Source: Ascaris suum (lineage: Eukaryota > Nematoda > Chromadorea > Rhabditida > Ascarididae). Taken from it: DNA of 64,000 bases. Shown piece after piece: positions 27,578 to 37,774 of the stretch (its first letter is position 1; every line of letters starts with the position of its first letter). Below the pieces are notes generated by a model that saw only the letters and a program-made list of their open reading frames with translations, had not been told where the DNA came from and made no database searches. Where the stretch lies: positions 7,804,001 to 7,868,000 of the forward strand of contig CM024189.1 in the NCBI GenBank assembly GCA_013433145.1. Direction: 5' to 3'. A program made the position numbers and the translations under genes.

Positions 27578-27850
27578 CCTGGTGGAAGTGCCCGGTCAGG
27601 ATGACTATGGGCGAATCCGCAAAGCCGATGATAAATCGATGTCTAGCAGCGAGCGGCTGGCGCTAGGATGCATAAACATCACGGAGGAAGAAACGCTGCT
27701 GAGAAATAAGTGAACCTACATTAGAGAGGGCTGATCCCGTGAGGATCACCCATTGAAAGAGATGCAAGAGTACGTTAGCATCGAAGAGCACACAGGCTAC
27801 ACGCTGATAGCAAGTGTGAACTCAAAACAGCGCACTATGAGGGCTGAGTA
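27578..27850 (+). pseudogene. Coding-like tract with two in-frame TGA codons
   Basis: One plus frame reads LVEVPGQDDYGRIRKADDKS and ALGCINITEEETLLRNK, then TGA at 27710, TYIREG, TGA, then SREDHPLKEMQEYVSIEEH and TLIASVNSKQRTMRAE to a stop at about 27850. The composition (many G-first codons) is strongly coding on both sides of the stops. The first part (27578-27709) can join the exon ending at 27136 in phase 2. A 69-nt intron from GTGAAC at 27710 to TTAG would remove both stops in phase, giving an intact terminal exon; otherwise this is a decayed copy. A minus-strand frame without ATG stays open over 27340-27600. Confidence 0.42.
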
Positions 27851-28561
27851 AAATTTGAGAAGGGAAAGTTGGGAAACATTTTAAGGCTATGCGCCAAGCA
27901 AGTTAGCCTCGACTGGTGGACATTATGAGCAGCGCAACTGTGTACACTCAAGTAAACAACGTCGCAAGTTTGCGGTGATCGGAAGATAACGCTTTCCATC
28001 ACGCTAAATAACATTATCGTGAGAGTTTTTGTTTAAAAGAAAATGAAAAAAAAAAAATCGATGATGCGATATTCGCATGCAATCATTCACATTCAGCGGC
28101 ATTAAAATAGGTTTATTCGTTGAACTTTTAATGACTTAACCACGAAATAATCGTATATGTGACAAGAAATGATGCGTTGCACTTCTTTGCACTCACTCCT
28201 CACTTCGAGTACCATTTAGCATTTTTGTCATTTTGCTGCTAAAATCATTCCAAGTTGGCTAATACTAAAAGAAAAATGCTTTATGACTGATAAGCTGTCT
28301 ATTGTCTTTTTGTAAAACTTATTGCATCATAAGGTACAAATGCAAGTTTTGAAAGTTTAGCTTATTAAGCTGTGCGAATGTTTTCATTTCAGTTTTTCTT
28401 TTTTTCATTTACGTTTTTCTACTCTTTTTTTTTCTCGATTCAAAAGCAAAGCTGGCGAGCACTTTTGCTGGAATTATTTGAGGATTTGTTCTGAGTTAAC
28501 AGCGTTGTTATTGTGCCCGATTTTTTTAAATTTATGCTTTCCGATACAAGTGCTCATTCTA

Positions 28562-28815
28562 CGTTCTGGCTTTTAAAAATAGCATGAATCCAGTCCGGTG
28601 ACTGTCGAAGAATTCAAAATAGGGTACAGGAATACTGAGTAAAAAGGAAAACTGTAATACTTTGAACGTTAAACGTTGTCTTTCTACTTTTTGAAAAAAA
28701 TCGGGATTAATGACTTGCAAACGACTATAACCAACACTGCTTTCAATTTCTCGTTTGGCATTCTCAAGCAAAGCAGGAGTGATCAGCTCAAGTCTCTATG
28801 CTAGTGGCCCGACAA
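28562..28815 (-). CDS. Candidate minus-strand exon (unidentified)
   Basis: A minus frame of about 80 codons reads LELITPALLENAKREIESSV then SRLQVINPDFFQKVERQRLT and a hydrophobic end before a stop. Codons show good purine-first bias in the N-terminal part. A short plus-strand exon ending at a GTGAGT (about 28818) overlaps and is an alternative. Confidence 0.34.
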
Positions 28816-29064
28816 GCGTGAGTAGTATATGATATCACCATTCTAAATAATCCACAACTATTATGCATATTCGAAATATAGATGGGCATTATTGCTTTCG
28901 AATGGGTGAAATTGCCTATAATTATTGCGCCATAAAATCCAAAGAAATTCTTGGAAAATCTCTTTTAATGTTCGTATTTCAAAAGCTGTTTCACAATGGA
29001 AAACCTTTGCAATCACTTTAGACAAATGCTTTGCAAAGTCTCGCAATAAATTTGGATTCTTCAG

Positions 29065-29140
29065 CTGTTATAAATTAAATCCAGCTGCAATCGAAAGAAT
29101 CCATGAAAATGCAGATAAGATGAGAGCATTACCTTTTTAA
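29065..29140 (+). CDS. Probable terminal exon (unidentified)
   Basis: After the acceptor TTCTTCAG the frame reads CYKLNPAAIERIHENADKMR then ALPF and a stop, phase 2 in. Composition is strongly coding and helical. It could be the last exon of the large plus-strand gene ending at about 27.85 kb or of a separate small gene; no direct junction could be shown. Confidence 0.42.
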
Positions 29141-29415
29141 AAACAATTTATTACCTACTATAGCAGTTCTCATATACGTCACAGCGAAATTTTAGCCGTT
29201 ACGTTTTGTCGATATAGGAATAAAACTGTGCACCACATTTCTATTCCGATCTGAGAGTCTCTACCAGAGGCACCTCTGTCATCACATTTAGTGGCATTGA
29301 TTTCTGTACAGTTCGTTTCAAACTGATTTGACTGAGAGTAAAATGGGACTTTTGTGATGATCTGCTTCAGTTGCTTTGAGCTTTTTTTGGAGTCTCTATT
29401 AGCGCTTCTTCAAAG

Positions 29416-29965
29416 GATTCTTCACTTGGGATCAATCATTCAATTTCCATTGGAAAAAAAAATCGCAAAAAAAAGATGCGATGAACCTACCGAAAGTTAC
29501 GACATTTATGCAACAGATGAACTAGACCAGAGTCATGGTACTCTATAGTGAGATTAAAACAGCATTTTGCATTTCAAACTTTCAAACGAGAATGAATTAT
29601 AGTGCGAAGCTGAAAATGTGACCGACTAAACAACTGCGGTCAACAAATCTCCTAAGCATTCGATAAGAAAGCTAGTCGAATTTTTTGCAATATTGTACAC
29701 TTTGGAAATGGTGAATAAGAAACTATCAAAACACCTTTATTGGGCGGCATAATAGTTGTGAGTGAATGCTGCCAGGATGTAAAGGCAGCTGGAGAGCCTG
29801 AACTCAGCACCCACTTCAACTTTTTGTCATTTTCAGGTGTTTCTTTACATCTCACGTTTGGACAAAGAAATGCATTTTTCTAATAAGATTCGCGCTTGGA
29901 GTAAGGTTACTTCCGATGCAACACGTCAACCATTCCTGAATAAGCTGATGGTGGAATATACTTAA
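29416..29965 (+). CDS. Three linked exons with a membrane helix (unidentified)
   Basis: Exons 29416-29537, 29720-29757 and 29837-29965 join in phase (1/1, 0/0). The first ends RCDEPTESYDIYATDELDQS. The second and third together make a hydrophobic helix TPLLGGIIVVFLYIS, directly followed by RLDKEMHFSNKIRAWSKVTS and RQPFLNKLM. The second intron (79 nt) has a GTGAGT donor and a TTTTCAG acceptor. The third exon may end earlier at a GTGGAA donor instead of running to the stop at 29963. The arrangement of an acidic loop, a membrane helix and a basic cytoplasmic start suggests an integral membrane protein; no family assigned. A 67-codon minus-strand frame overlaps and is read as a shadow. Confidence 0.58.
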
Positions 29966-30451
29966 ATGCGCTACTCCTAGATGAAATATCACGCGATGGT
30001 ATGGTATTGAACTCACTCTTATAACTGTTGAGCTATTTTCAACAAATGTCCGTGAAAAAATAGTCTATCTGACCATCATTAATTGACATTGATCGGATGA
30101 ATGACCCATGTGAAGGAATGATGCAAACGGCTAGCGGAAATCGTGCGCATTTCATTGATGGTTTCCAAATCGCATTCCACCAGCAAATATGCAAGCGATG
30201 TTCTTCGCGACATGAAATATTACTCTCAAATGAAAATACGATGCTAAACAATGCTTCTCAAAAGAAATTTTCAGCTTATGCAATGTTAGTCTCACAGTTC
30301 GTCCATTTAAAAAAAAATGAGAACGCAATGCATTAACAATCCTGTGACAATTTCATTTGTACGCTATGATAGGAGAAAGAAAAGCAAGTTTTTGTGAACG
30401 AACGACTGTGACAATTATATATTATATCGAACAAGCCGATACGAAAATAAT

Positions 30452-30489
30452 TTCCTTATATTTAACTACGATCCTTATATTTAACTACG
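30452..30489. repeat. 19-bp tandem duplication
   Basis: The unit CCTTATATTTAACTACGA with its joining base occurs twice in direct succession. Confidence 0.85.
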
Positions 30490-30552
30490 ACGAAAACTTC
30501 GCTAGGACAATTTTATGAGAGACGATGTAAGCGCATTTATAGCTCATAGCAG

Positions 30553-30622
30553 CTTTTGCGAAAATTCGATTATTCACAACCGATAATAGTGTGTGTATTT
30601 ACCGTTGCTTTGCTCAATTGCG
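30553..30622 (+). CDS. Hydrophobic exon, probable transmembrane segment
   Basis: Between the acceptor ATAGCAG and the donor GTAACG the frame reads LLRKFDYSQPIIVCVFTVAL then LNC. The hydrophobic core fits one membrane helix or a signal sequence. It lies downstream of the membrane exons at 29.7-30.0 kb and may continue that gene. Reading past the donor adds a low-complexity proline run from the C-rich tract, which argues for the splice. Confidence 0.42.
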
Positions 30623-30692
30623 GTAACGCACAAATATTTCCTAATCACTTATGTTCAGTTAATCGAGCCCGAGCTCTCTTCAACCCCCAATC

Positions 30693-30730
30693 GTTTGCCG
30701 CCCTCCCTCCCCCCTCCCCTCCCCCCTCCT
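30693..30730. repeat. C-rich low-complexity tract
   Basis: CCCTCC/CCCCCTCC repeats of about 38 bp on the plus strand. Confidence 0.8.
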
Positions 30731-31947
30731 CTTCTAATTTTGTTATTCTGTGGTAGTGATGCGCTCACTTAGCAGCATTAGTTCGCCCACCTGTTTGTTG
30801 AAGTGACGCAAAAACTTCACATTTCACATCTCATTCATTTTAGTATTCATGATGCCGAAGTCTATTCGTACCCTCATTTAACAGACATTTAAAATTGTCC
30901 AATCTTCGAAAACATTAGTCATAAAAACTTCATGCAATTGTTAGGGCACAAAACTATGAATGCTTTAATGCGTTGCAGTTTTCTTTTCAAAATTCTGTTC
31001 GATCAGTGCTTCAGCCTTTGTATCAACCGAGAAAACTTCCAAAATGAACTGGAAATTATCATCAAGGAGGTCTCTCTACTCTCAGGAAAGATTAAACTTG
31101 TACCAAACAATTAAAGGGAGGAGAAAGGGAGAAAAGAAACGAGGACAGATCAGTATAACTTGCAACACTTAGGACCGTTAATTAATTGGCCTAGTTATAT
31201 ACACAGTATAAAGAGTGGTTCTTAGTTTGAGCTCAGAGGTCCCGCTAAAAAGTCACTGTATTTAGTAGCCATCTTTTTAACTTCTCGTTTCATGAATATG
31301 GGACAGTAGGTGAGTTGCTAAGCTGTTGACCAAGTGAGAAAATCAGCTTAGAATTTTTCTATTAGCACAATGAAACTGTGAGACTTCGCCGTCGTCGATT
31401 TAATACTGTTGTCAATGACTTCGTGAGAAATTTTTTCCATGTCAATAATAATACCGATTCACGATTTCTCTAGTTGGTTAGAGCACGGCATTTGTTAATG
31501 CACCACTTTCTTCATCCATAGATTTTTCATTCCTTTCATATTATCGAAAGAAATTAGGGACAAGCAAAACGCTAAGTTTGCTTATCTTAGAGCGATATAT
31601 GTGTTCTAAGATTTGGGCAGATTCTTGTGCCCAGGCGAAGTTGACGTCACTACGCTTTCTGTGCCACAAGAATCTACTTTAGCGAATTGGGTTTGTTCGC
31701 GTAGAAGCCTGAGGGAGATGAATTCGTTTCACATTCGCAGATATTTCTAGCTGGTAAGCTCCATGGTAATGAGCCCGATACGATTTTCGAATTCAATCGT
31801 TGAAATTTAATTGCGATGAATTTTTAAAAACACTTGGCAGAGAATTAAACTTGCAACAAACTTTGCATGAGCTTTGTAGGTCATGTTCCCTAATAATGAA
31901 CCTATAGTGAATGGAATTTCCTCAACTCAGGATCCGACTGAATGCAG

Positions 31948-32008
31948 GGAGGAACGCCCAAATGTACTGCCTCCTTTTCCGATGCTTGAAAAACAAAAGA
32001 TTCGTTAG
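31948..32008 (+). CDS. Short coding exon, possibly terminal
   Basis: After AATGCAG the frame (phase 2) reads EERPNVLPPFPMLEKQKIR and a stop. A longer overlapping plus frame (31911-32129) is more basic and less protein-like. A GTTAGA donor inside the last codons could instead carry it on. Product unknown. Confidence 0.35.
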
Positions 32009-32555
32009 AAACGTGGCTTCTTTAGACAAGTTTTCAATCCAAACAATGGAAGCAAATATTCCACACCGACGCCGATCTTCTTTGTTATGGTTGAGGCCGC
32101 AAGCTTATATATTGACTTATCTGCAATAAAAAAGGCTGTATAAACTGAGTGGAACATATATGTGGTCAGAGCAATAGGTAAATTATAGTAGCTAAACCAC
32201 GACTTTCAAGCGGAATACCCAATTCTGCAGCAGGCTAGTTGAAACTGAACAGTTCTGTCTTCAAGCAAACTTCATGGTCAGGTTCTAGTATAGGTGATCA
32301 GCACTTTTTTCAGAGGAAGTGAGGGATTATAGTAAGAACCGATGTTAATAATGCCTTGAGCAAGTCTCTTCAACTAAGAGGTTAAAGGCTACGAAGCGGC
32401 ATCAGAGAAATCGTTGTTTGTGCAGTGACGAGTATTCGTATAATTTAAGTCTTCAAAAAAGAGCAAACAGTTGGCCACCCACTGCGCTGCTTGCGCATAT
32501 GCCCATTCATTGTAAGTTGCTACTGTGGCATACCGAAGGCGCCCACTCAATGTGC

Positions 32556-33014
32556 TCAAGAACGGTACTGCAACCAGCCTTCTTTTTTTCTTGAACTCTC
32601 GCTCTGGATAACCGTGCATATGATAGTTTCATTGACATATCATCAACACTGATTTCCTTTCTATAACTGATGAGCATGTTCATCCGTTGAGAACTGAAGG
32701 ATGTTTTATTGTTTCTGAAACGGAATAGATTTTATCGACGTGAGGGTGAGAATTATTGAACGCGTTGCAAACATAGAAAAAAAATTTCTACCCCACATTG
32801 GAATCTATCACTTCCGGAATTTCAATATCTTCGAAGCGTGGATCTGTAATGAAAATGAGGATGTTTTCTGCACTAGCCGCACAGACTGCGTTCCTTGCGC
32901 TCCTTCAAAGTTCTTCTTAACGAAGAGCTTGAAACAAAGTGTAAAACAGAGCTGCACCTTTGTTCGAAATAAGCCTAATAACTCCAACAACGGCGACTAG
33001 TCCATTCTCATCTC
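32556..33014 (-). CDS. Three-exon C-terminal part of a minus-strand gene with one hydrophobic helix
   Basis: Minus exons 33014-32922, 32843-32797 and 32603-32556 join in phase (1/1, 0/0). Reading: DENGLVAVVGVIRLISNKGA then ALFYTLFQAL; PRFEDIEIPEVIDSN; SESSRKKEGWLQYRS and stop. The first has acceptor CACTTCAG and the second CATTACAG. In the third region another minus frame (EREFKKKRRLVAVPF.. to 32389) competes, so the terminus is less sure. The 86-codon plus-strand frame at 32740-33000 is a shadow. Upstream exons and identity unknown. Confidence 0.52.
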
Positions 33015-33921
33015 CTGAAGTGCTGTAGCTGGAACTGCTTCTAAACCTTTACCGATCTTACCTTATCTACATGCTACGAGAATATTTGCCTCAATGATTT
33101 AGAAAAACGGTCATAGTTACATAGCTACATAATTTATTGCTACATACAGGAAACCTCAGGTTTTTACGCTAAAGTCACGGCGGAGCTGCTTATTGCAAGG
33201 AATCAACTAAATGGAAACCATATCATCCACTCCTTCTGCTTATGCCACTTTGTCACATTCTCGTTTCATCGCAGTAGAATTTTTTGCGCCTTTATGTTGT
33301 CCCTGACTATAAAAAAAAAAACTTTTATGTCAAATGAAACGAATAGTGAGCTCTAAAAACTTATATATATAAAGCGTAGTTGAGGCGACTGTGTAAATGG
33401 CAACTGCGAGATTTCTTCTTCCTCCATTGTTACAGGTACACCCACTATTGTCTGCCAATGTTTTAGCGGTAAAACTATGCTAGCAAGCCAGCATGCTGTA
33501 GTTTCAGATTTGTAGTACTACGCATGACACGCTTAATCAGCGAGATTTCTACAGCTGACGCCACGTTGGTTGTAACCGAAAGGCCATTTACCGGGGTTTT
33601 AATTCAAATATCCTCCTCTTCATTAAAAAAAAAAAAAGAAGCACAAACTAACAAAGTGAAAACAGATAAACACGCGCATACAAGAAATTGCACATCCATT
33701 CATTTGTAGGATTCGCACACATTTGGTGGGTAGCATTGTTGCGCAACTGCACATTTGTGTGTTTGCACGCTTGCATGTAGGCACTCCTCTACGCTTGCAG
33801 ATTTGCACGCTTGCACACTTTATCCATGCAGACGCGCAGACGTAAACACGAACAAATAAGCAGAATCATACTGCATTTTCAGCTGTGCACTATTGAAACT
33901 CAAAAACGCTAAATAAGACCA

Positions 33922-36900
33922 ATGATATTCATTGCGACATTATTGGTTCTCGTTGTCGTTGCTATTTGCGGTATTGCAGTTGTCGCAAAAGTTTTGAAAT
34001 CGATTTCCTATCGGTCATCCTACCCTTCTGTCGTACGAAAGTTGGTGTGTTCACATCCCAATGATTTGGTGTTATCCAATCACCGTAATGGAATATTTAA
34101 ATTTCGTTGATTTTATACCATTAGCGCTCAGCGTTGGTATTTTCACCGCTTCAGATATTGGGAACTGAATGCAGTGCAGACGGATGCGTGCAGTCGTTTG
34201 CGGTGGTTTACAATGGTCAACTGGTACCGGCTGAGGTTTGTTGTGGAATTCAACCTCACAAATATCAAACGCTTTGATCAGAGCCTTTCGCTCAAGCGCA
34301 CTAGAGAATTTGATCTCTTGGTGATGACTAAACCTACACTCTTTCCCTCCCTCCACTACCCTTCGCCTTCCAAATTCCTTTCCTAACATTTACAGTTCGT
34401 TTTTTTTCCGTTTTTTACACGGAATCTTAGAAGAACGAAGGAGGAATAATGGTTGCAGTACTTTAAGCGCTTTCGAATCGCCTTTCAAATTTGTGTTCGC
34501 AAACGTCTTTATGACGATTTCGTCTTCAGCTTATTTATGTATCTAAGTGTGTGCTCATCTTTCTGCTCGAGGAGTTCAACTTCGATAAGGTTGCGAAATT
34601 GGGCGTGTAATCCTCACAATGCGATAATCCTAGACTACATTTCTAACTGGCCCAGCTCACTAGTAGGTTAATAGTTAATTAACTAGTAGGTTAATCGACA
34701 TGTTACGAAGAAGTTCTGGCTGCCATTGATGTATTTCATAGCCAACTTGAGGTTGCACTGAAACAGATTACGTCGTAACAGCGAACCTTTTCTAGAAAGT
34801 TTGCGCAAACATTGAGATTATTTAGAAATATGCACATTACTGTGCATATTTAGTTATTTGTAAACGTTTTGTTAGTTCCTTCTACTCAGATAGAACATAT
34901 CAAGTTTGTTTAGCACATGTGCTACTGTGCTTGCTTGTTACAGAAATCAGTTTGTAGACGATTCGCCTCCGCTTATCTGCGCGTAAGATCCACTCATGAC
35001 TATGCATGAATAACTCGATTTTTTCAAATATGCTCGCTTGTTGCACCGTTGAACTCAACCAGTAGCATATGGAAACTCCGCCGATGTAAAAATTGGTTAT
35101 CCATGGAGGTATCACCGGGCCGACTGCAAATAATTTCTTTCCAATGTTGGATAGACGAAAATCTATCCTAGTGTACTAAAATGCTGTGCATGCTGGGAAA
35201 TGGTGTAACAAGATGAAGCCCTACTTATTAAGCGATTCGTTGTTCTTATTCGTTACGTCTCTGCGATAGGCGAGAACAAAACCTAACTAAACAAACAAAT
35301 AACTCCCTTTTCGACCTCACAATTTCATCTACGAAACGTGCATTTTACCTCCTCTTGGAGTTATCCATTGAGTAGTTCAGTGATTGAGGTAAATTTCATA
35401 AATTTCCAGGTAATTGCATCAGACCTTTCATTACTATCATTGTCGCATATTTCTGCACATTTGATGCTTCCCGTTCGACAGATCTCCAGTAAGTTTCAAT
35501 TTCTTCAAATCGGTAACTTTAGTACGAAGAAAACTTTACTCGCTTCAAAATTTCGTTTTTCATTTGAGCTAATGAAATGTGAAGAATTCATTTTCCAATT
35601 CATCATATGAATTATTTACCTTAGTGAATACCTATATAGCTATCATTTCCATTAATGAACCTCGTATTTGCAATCAATCAATACTCAATGCTTCCATTAA
35701 TCGTTAGGGTCAGTTAAATTTTTTAACATCAATTAACAATTCATTATAGCTCACAGATACGTATTTAGAAAGAAGAAAAACGAGAATCGAGAAATACTTT
35801 CTAAGAAATTAGCGTAAATAATGAAAGAAATTCCACGCCTATAGTCATTTGACGACAATTCGAACGTTAAATAATTGAAGCAATAAAGGCAATGCGTAAA
35901 GACGTAAAACGTTTCGAAACGTTTATTGTGAAGAAAATTGCACAGTTTTTTTTTTCGCAACGCTATTTCAGTAAGCGAATTTCAAATATTTATTTGAAGG
36001 GATTACAGGTATTTTACAGAAACGATATTGAGGCTCTATTGTGCTTAAATATGCATGAAAAACTTATATTAACAAGGTATAATATGTTTGAAATGATTGT
36101 TTTGCAGTGGCAATTAAACGAGGTCATGACAACGAATCACAATGGTGGATTATAGGTATTTTGTAGTTTTGCATTCGGATTGTTATCACTTTTGAATCTA
36201 ATGAAAGTAGTTATTGCTAAAGTAAGCACTCACCAACAATATTATGAAATATGATGAAGAGGCACTACAGTTGTCTATGAACAGCTATGTTCAAAAACAG
36301 TGATAAAGCACCAGTTAGAATGAAAAGAAGAGGCAGTACACTAGTCCTTCTTTTCCTTTCCAAACAACTATTTCTTCCAGGAAAAACCAAATAATAGAAC
36401 TATGAAAGTCCCGTTTTCACTCAGCCGTGGAGTTTTCTTCAGATGAGAAGACGGTTTTCCTTTACGTTTTTGATGAAATTTAGGGATCGGCAAGGGAGCT
36501 GGCTGGAAATTCAACGCCGTCTTGGTAAACGTTGTTTAAATCAAATACAACCATAGCTTTGAGAAGAATTTTGCATAAGTAAGCGCTAAATAGAACGAAC
36601 TAGCATACAAAAAGACTCCACGGAATGATGCTCATATGGCCAAATCTCATTTTTCTCATCATCTTCAGCAGCTTTTGCTTATTTTTCTTTAATGCAGAGG
36701 TCGTCCTCAAAATGTTCAAATATACTCCTCGCTACATCAATATTAATACATTAGAATGCTTAACCATCTAACTTACTTGCTTTATAGCTTTTGGGAAAAG
36801 GAAGTCATTCGTTTCATCGTTCATTGAGATGATAATAATTGACGTCGAACGTCAAATAAACAGCCTATTTTATCTCTAAAATTGGTCATGATAGAAACAT

Positions 36901-37774
36901 TTGTTTCAAATCAAATGTGTTGATTTCTCAAACGTTTCGACTCATTAAACCATATTTATTTGTCATTTCATTTTATAGTCATTTCGATATCGTATACTAA
37001 TTGAACGACCGTATTCTTTAAAAAAACTGTATTTGATTATAAAACTGCAAATGCAAAAATAATCTGCAAAACTTCTCTGAATGATTTTTCTCTTCATTGA
37101 ATCGATATTGCTCAGATGGAGAAAAAAAGATTTGCACAGACATTAGACCACCTTGAAACTATAGAAACGAAAATGCTACGTAAACTTTCAATGGCATCAG
37201 TATATTGATTCTTATTGAATTGTGCAGCAGTTACTGTGTTATGTTCGTCAATGACGAAGCTCTAGAGTTCAGTGCTCGCGATATTGAAACTTGAGGTCAC
37301 TGAAACTCTCGAGGCCTAAGCTTCATAAGTTCAAAGATTAGCGCGTCATTCCTCAGTTCTTGATGTGAAAGTGTAATTTTGAAGTGCAATCGTTAGCTGA
37401 TGTGTTAGGAATGAAAAAAAAATCGAAATTATCCTTAAGAACCATTTGCAGCGATCGTAGTTGGAGGAGGAATAGCGATTATAATGTGTGGATGGTTGAT
37501 ATTATTCGTCTACTACAACACATGTGGTAGACCATACCGCCCAACCGAAGAAAGCTCACTCGTCAAAAAGGTTTACTTGAAAGATGAGCTCGCCCAAACA
37601 GAAATGGAAGCAACTGCAAGCGAGACAACAGACGACGGACAAAACAGGTCAGTACGTCGGGCCCGTAATGTTGAAATACCTAAAATTCTGGACACCGGAA
37701 GCAGTCCTAGCAGAGCTGGTGGTCCTTACACTCTTGAAATCTTTCTAGAAAATAAAGAAAACACCGGCTATTGA
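33922..37774 (+). CDS. Small two-helix membrane protein, four exons (unidentified)
   Basis: Exons 33922-34044, 34155-34235, 35410-35488 and 37452-37774 join in phase (0/0, 0/0, 1/1) to about 201 residues. Residues 1-25 (MIFIATLLVLVVVAICGIAV) form a signal anchor or signal peptide. Exon 2 adds a short Cys-containing segment (TECSADGC). Exon 4 opens with a clear transmembrane helix (IVVGGGIAIIMCGWLILFVY), then a charged tail of about 80 residues rich in E, T, S and R, ending at a stop. Acceptors are CTTCAG, TTTCCAG and TTTGCAG; exon 3 ends at a strong GTAAGT. Further exons could lie in the 2-kb third intron, in which case exons 1 and 4 might belong to a longer type I receptor. No family recognised. 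Confidence 0.55.

Noticed and set aside
14126..27850. Naming the large gene as an ion-channel-complex scaffold (UNC-80/UNC-79 type) or an inositol trisphosphate receptor
   Set aside because: The readable segments did not match what I know of these families, so no name is given.
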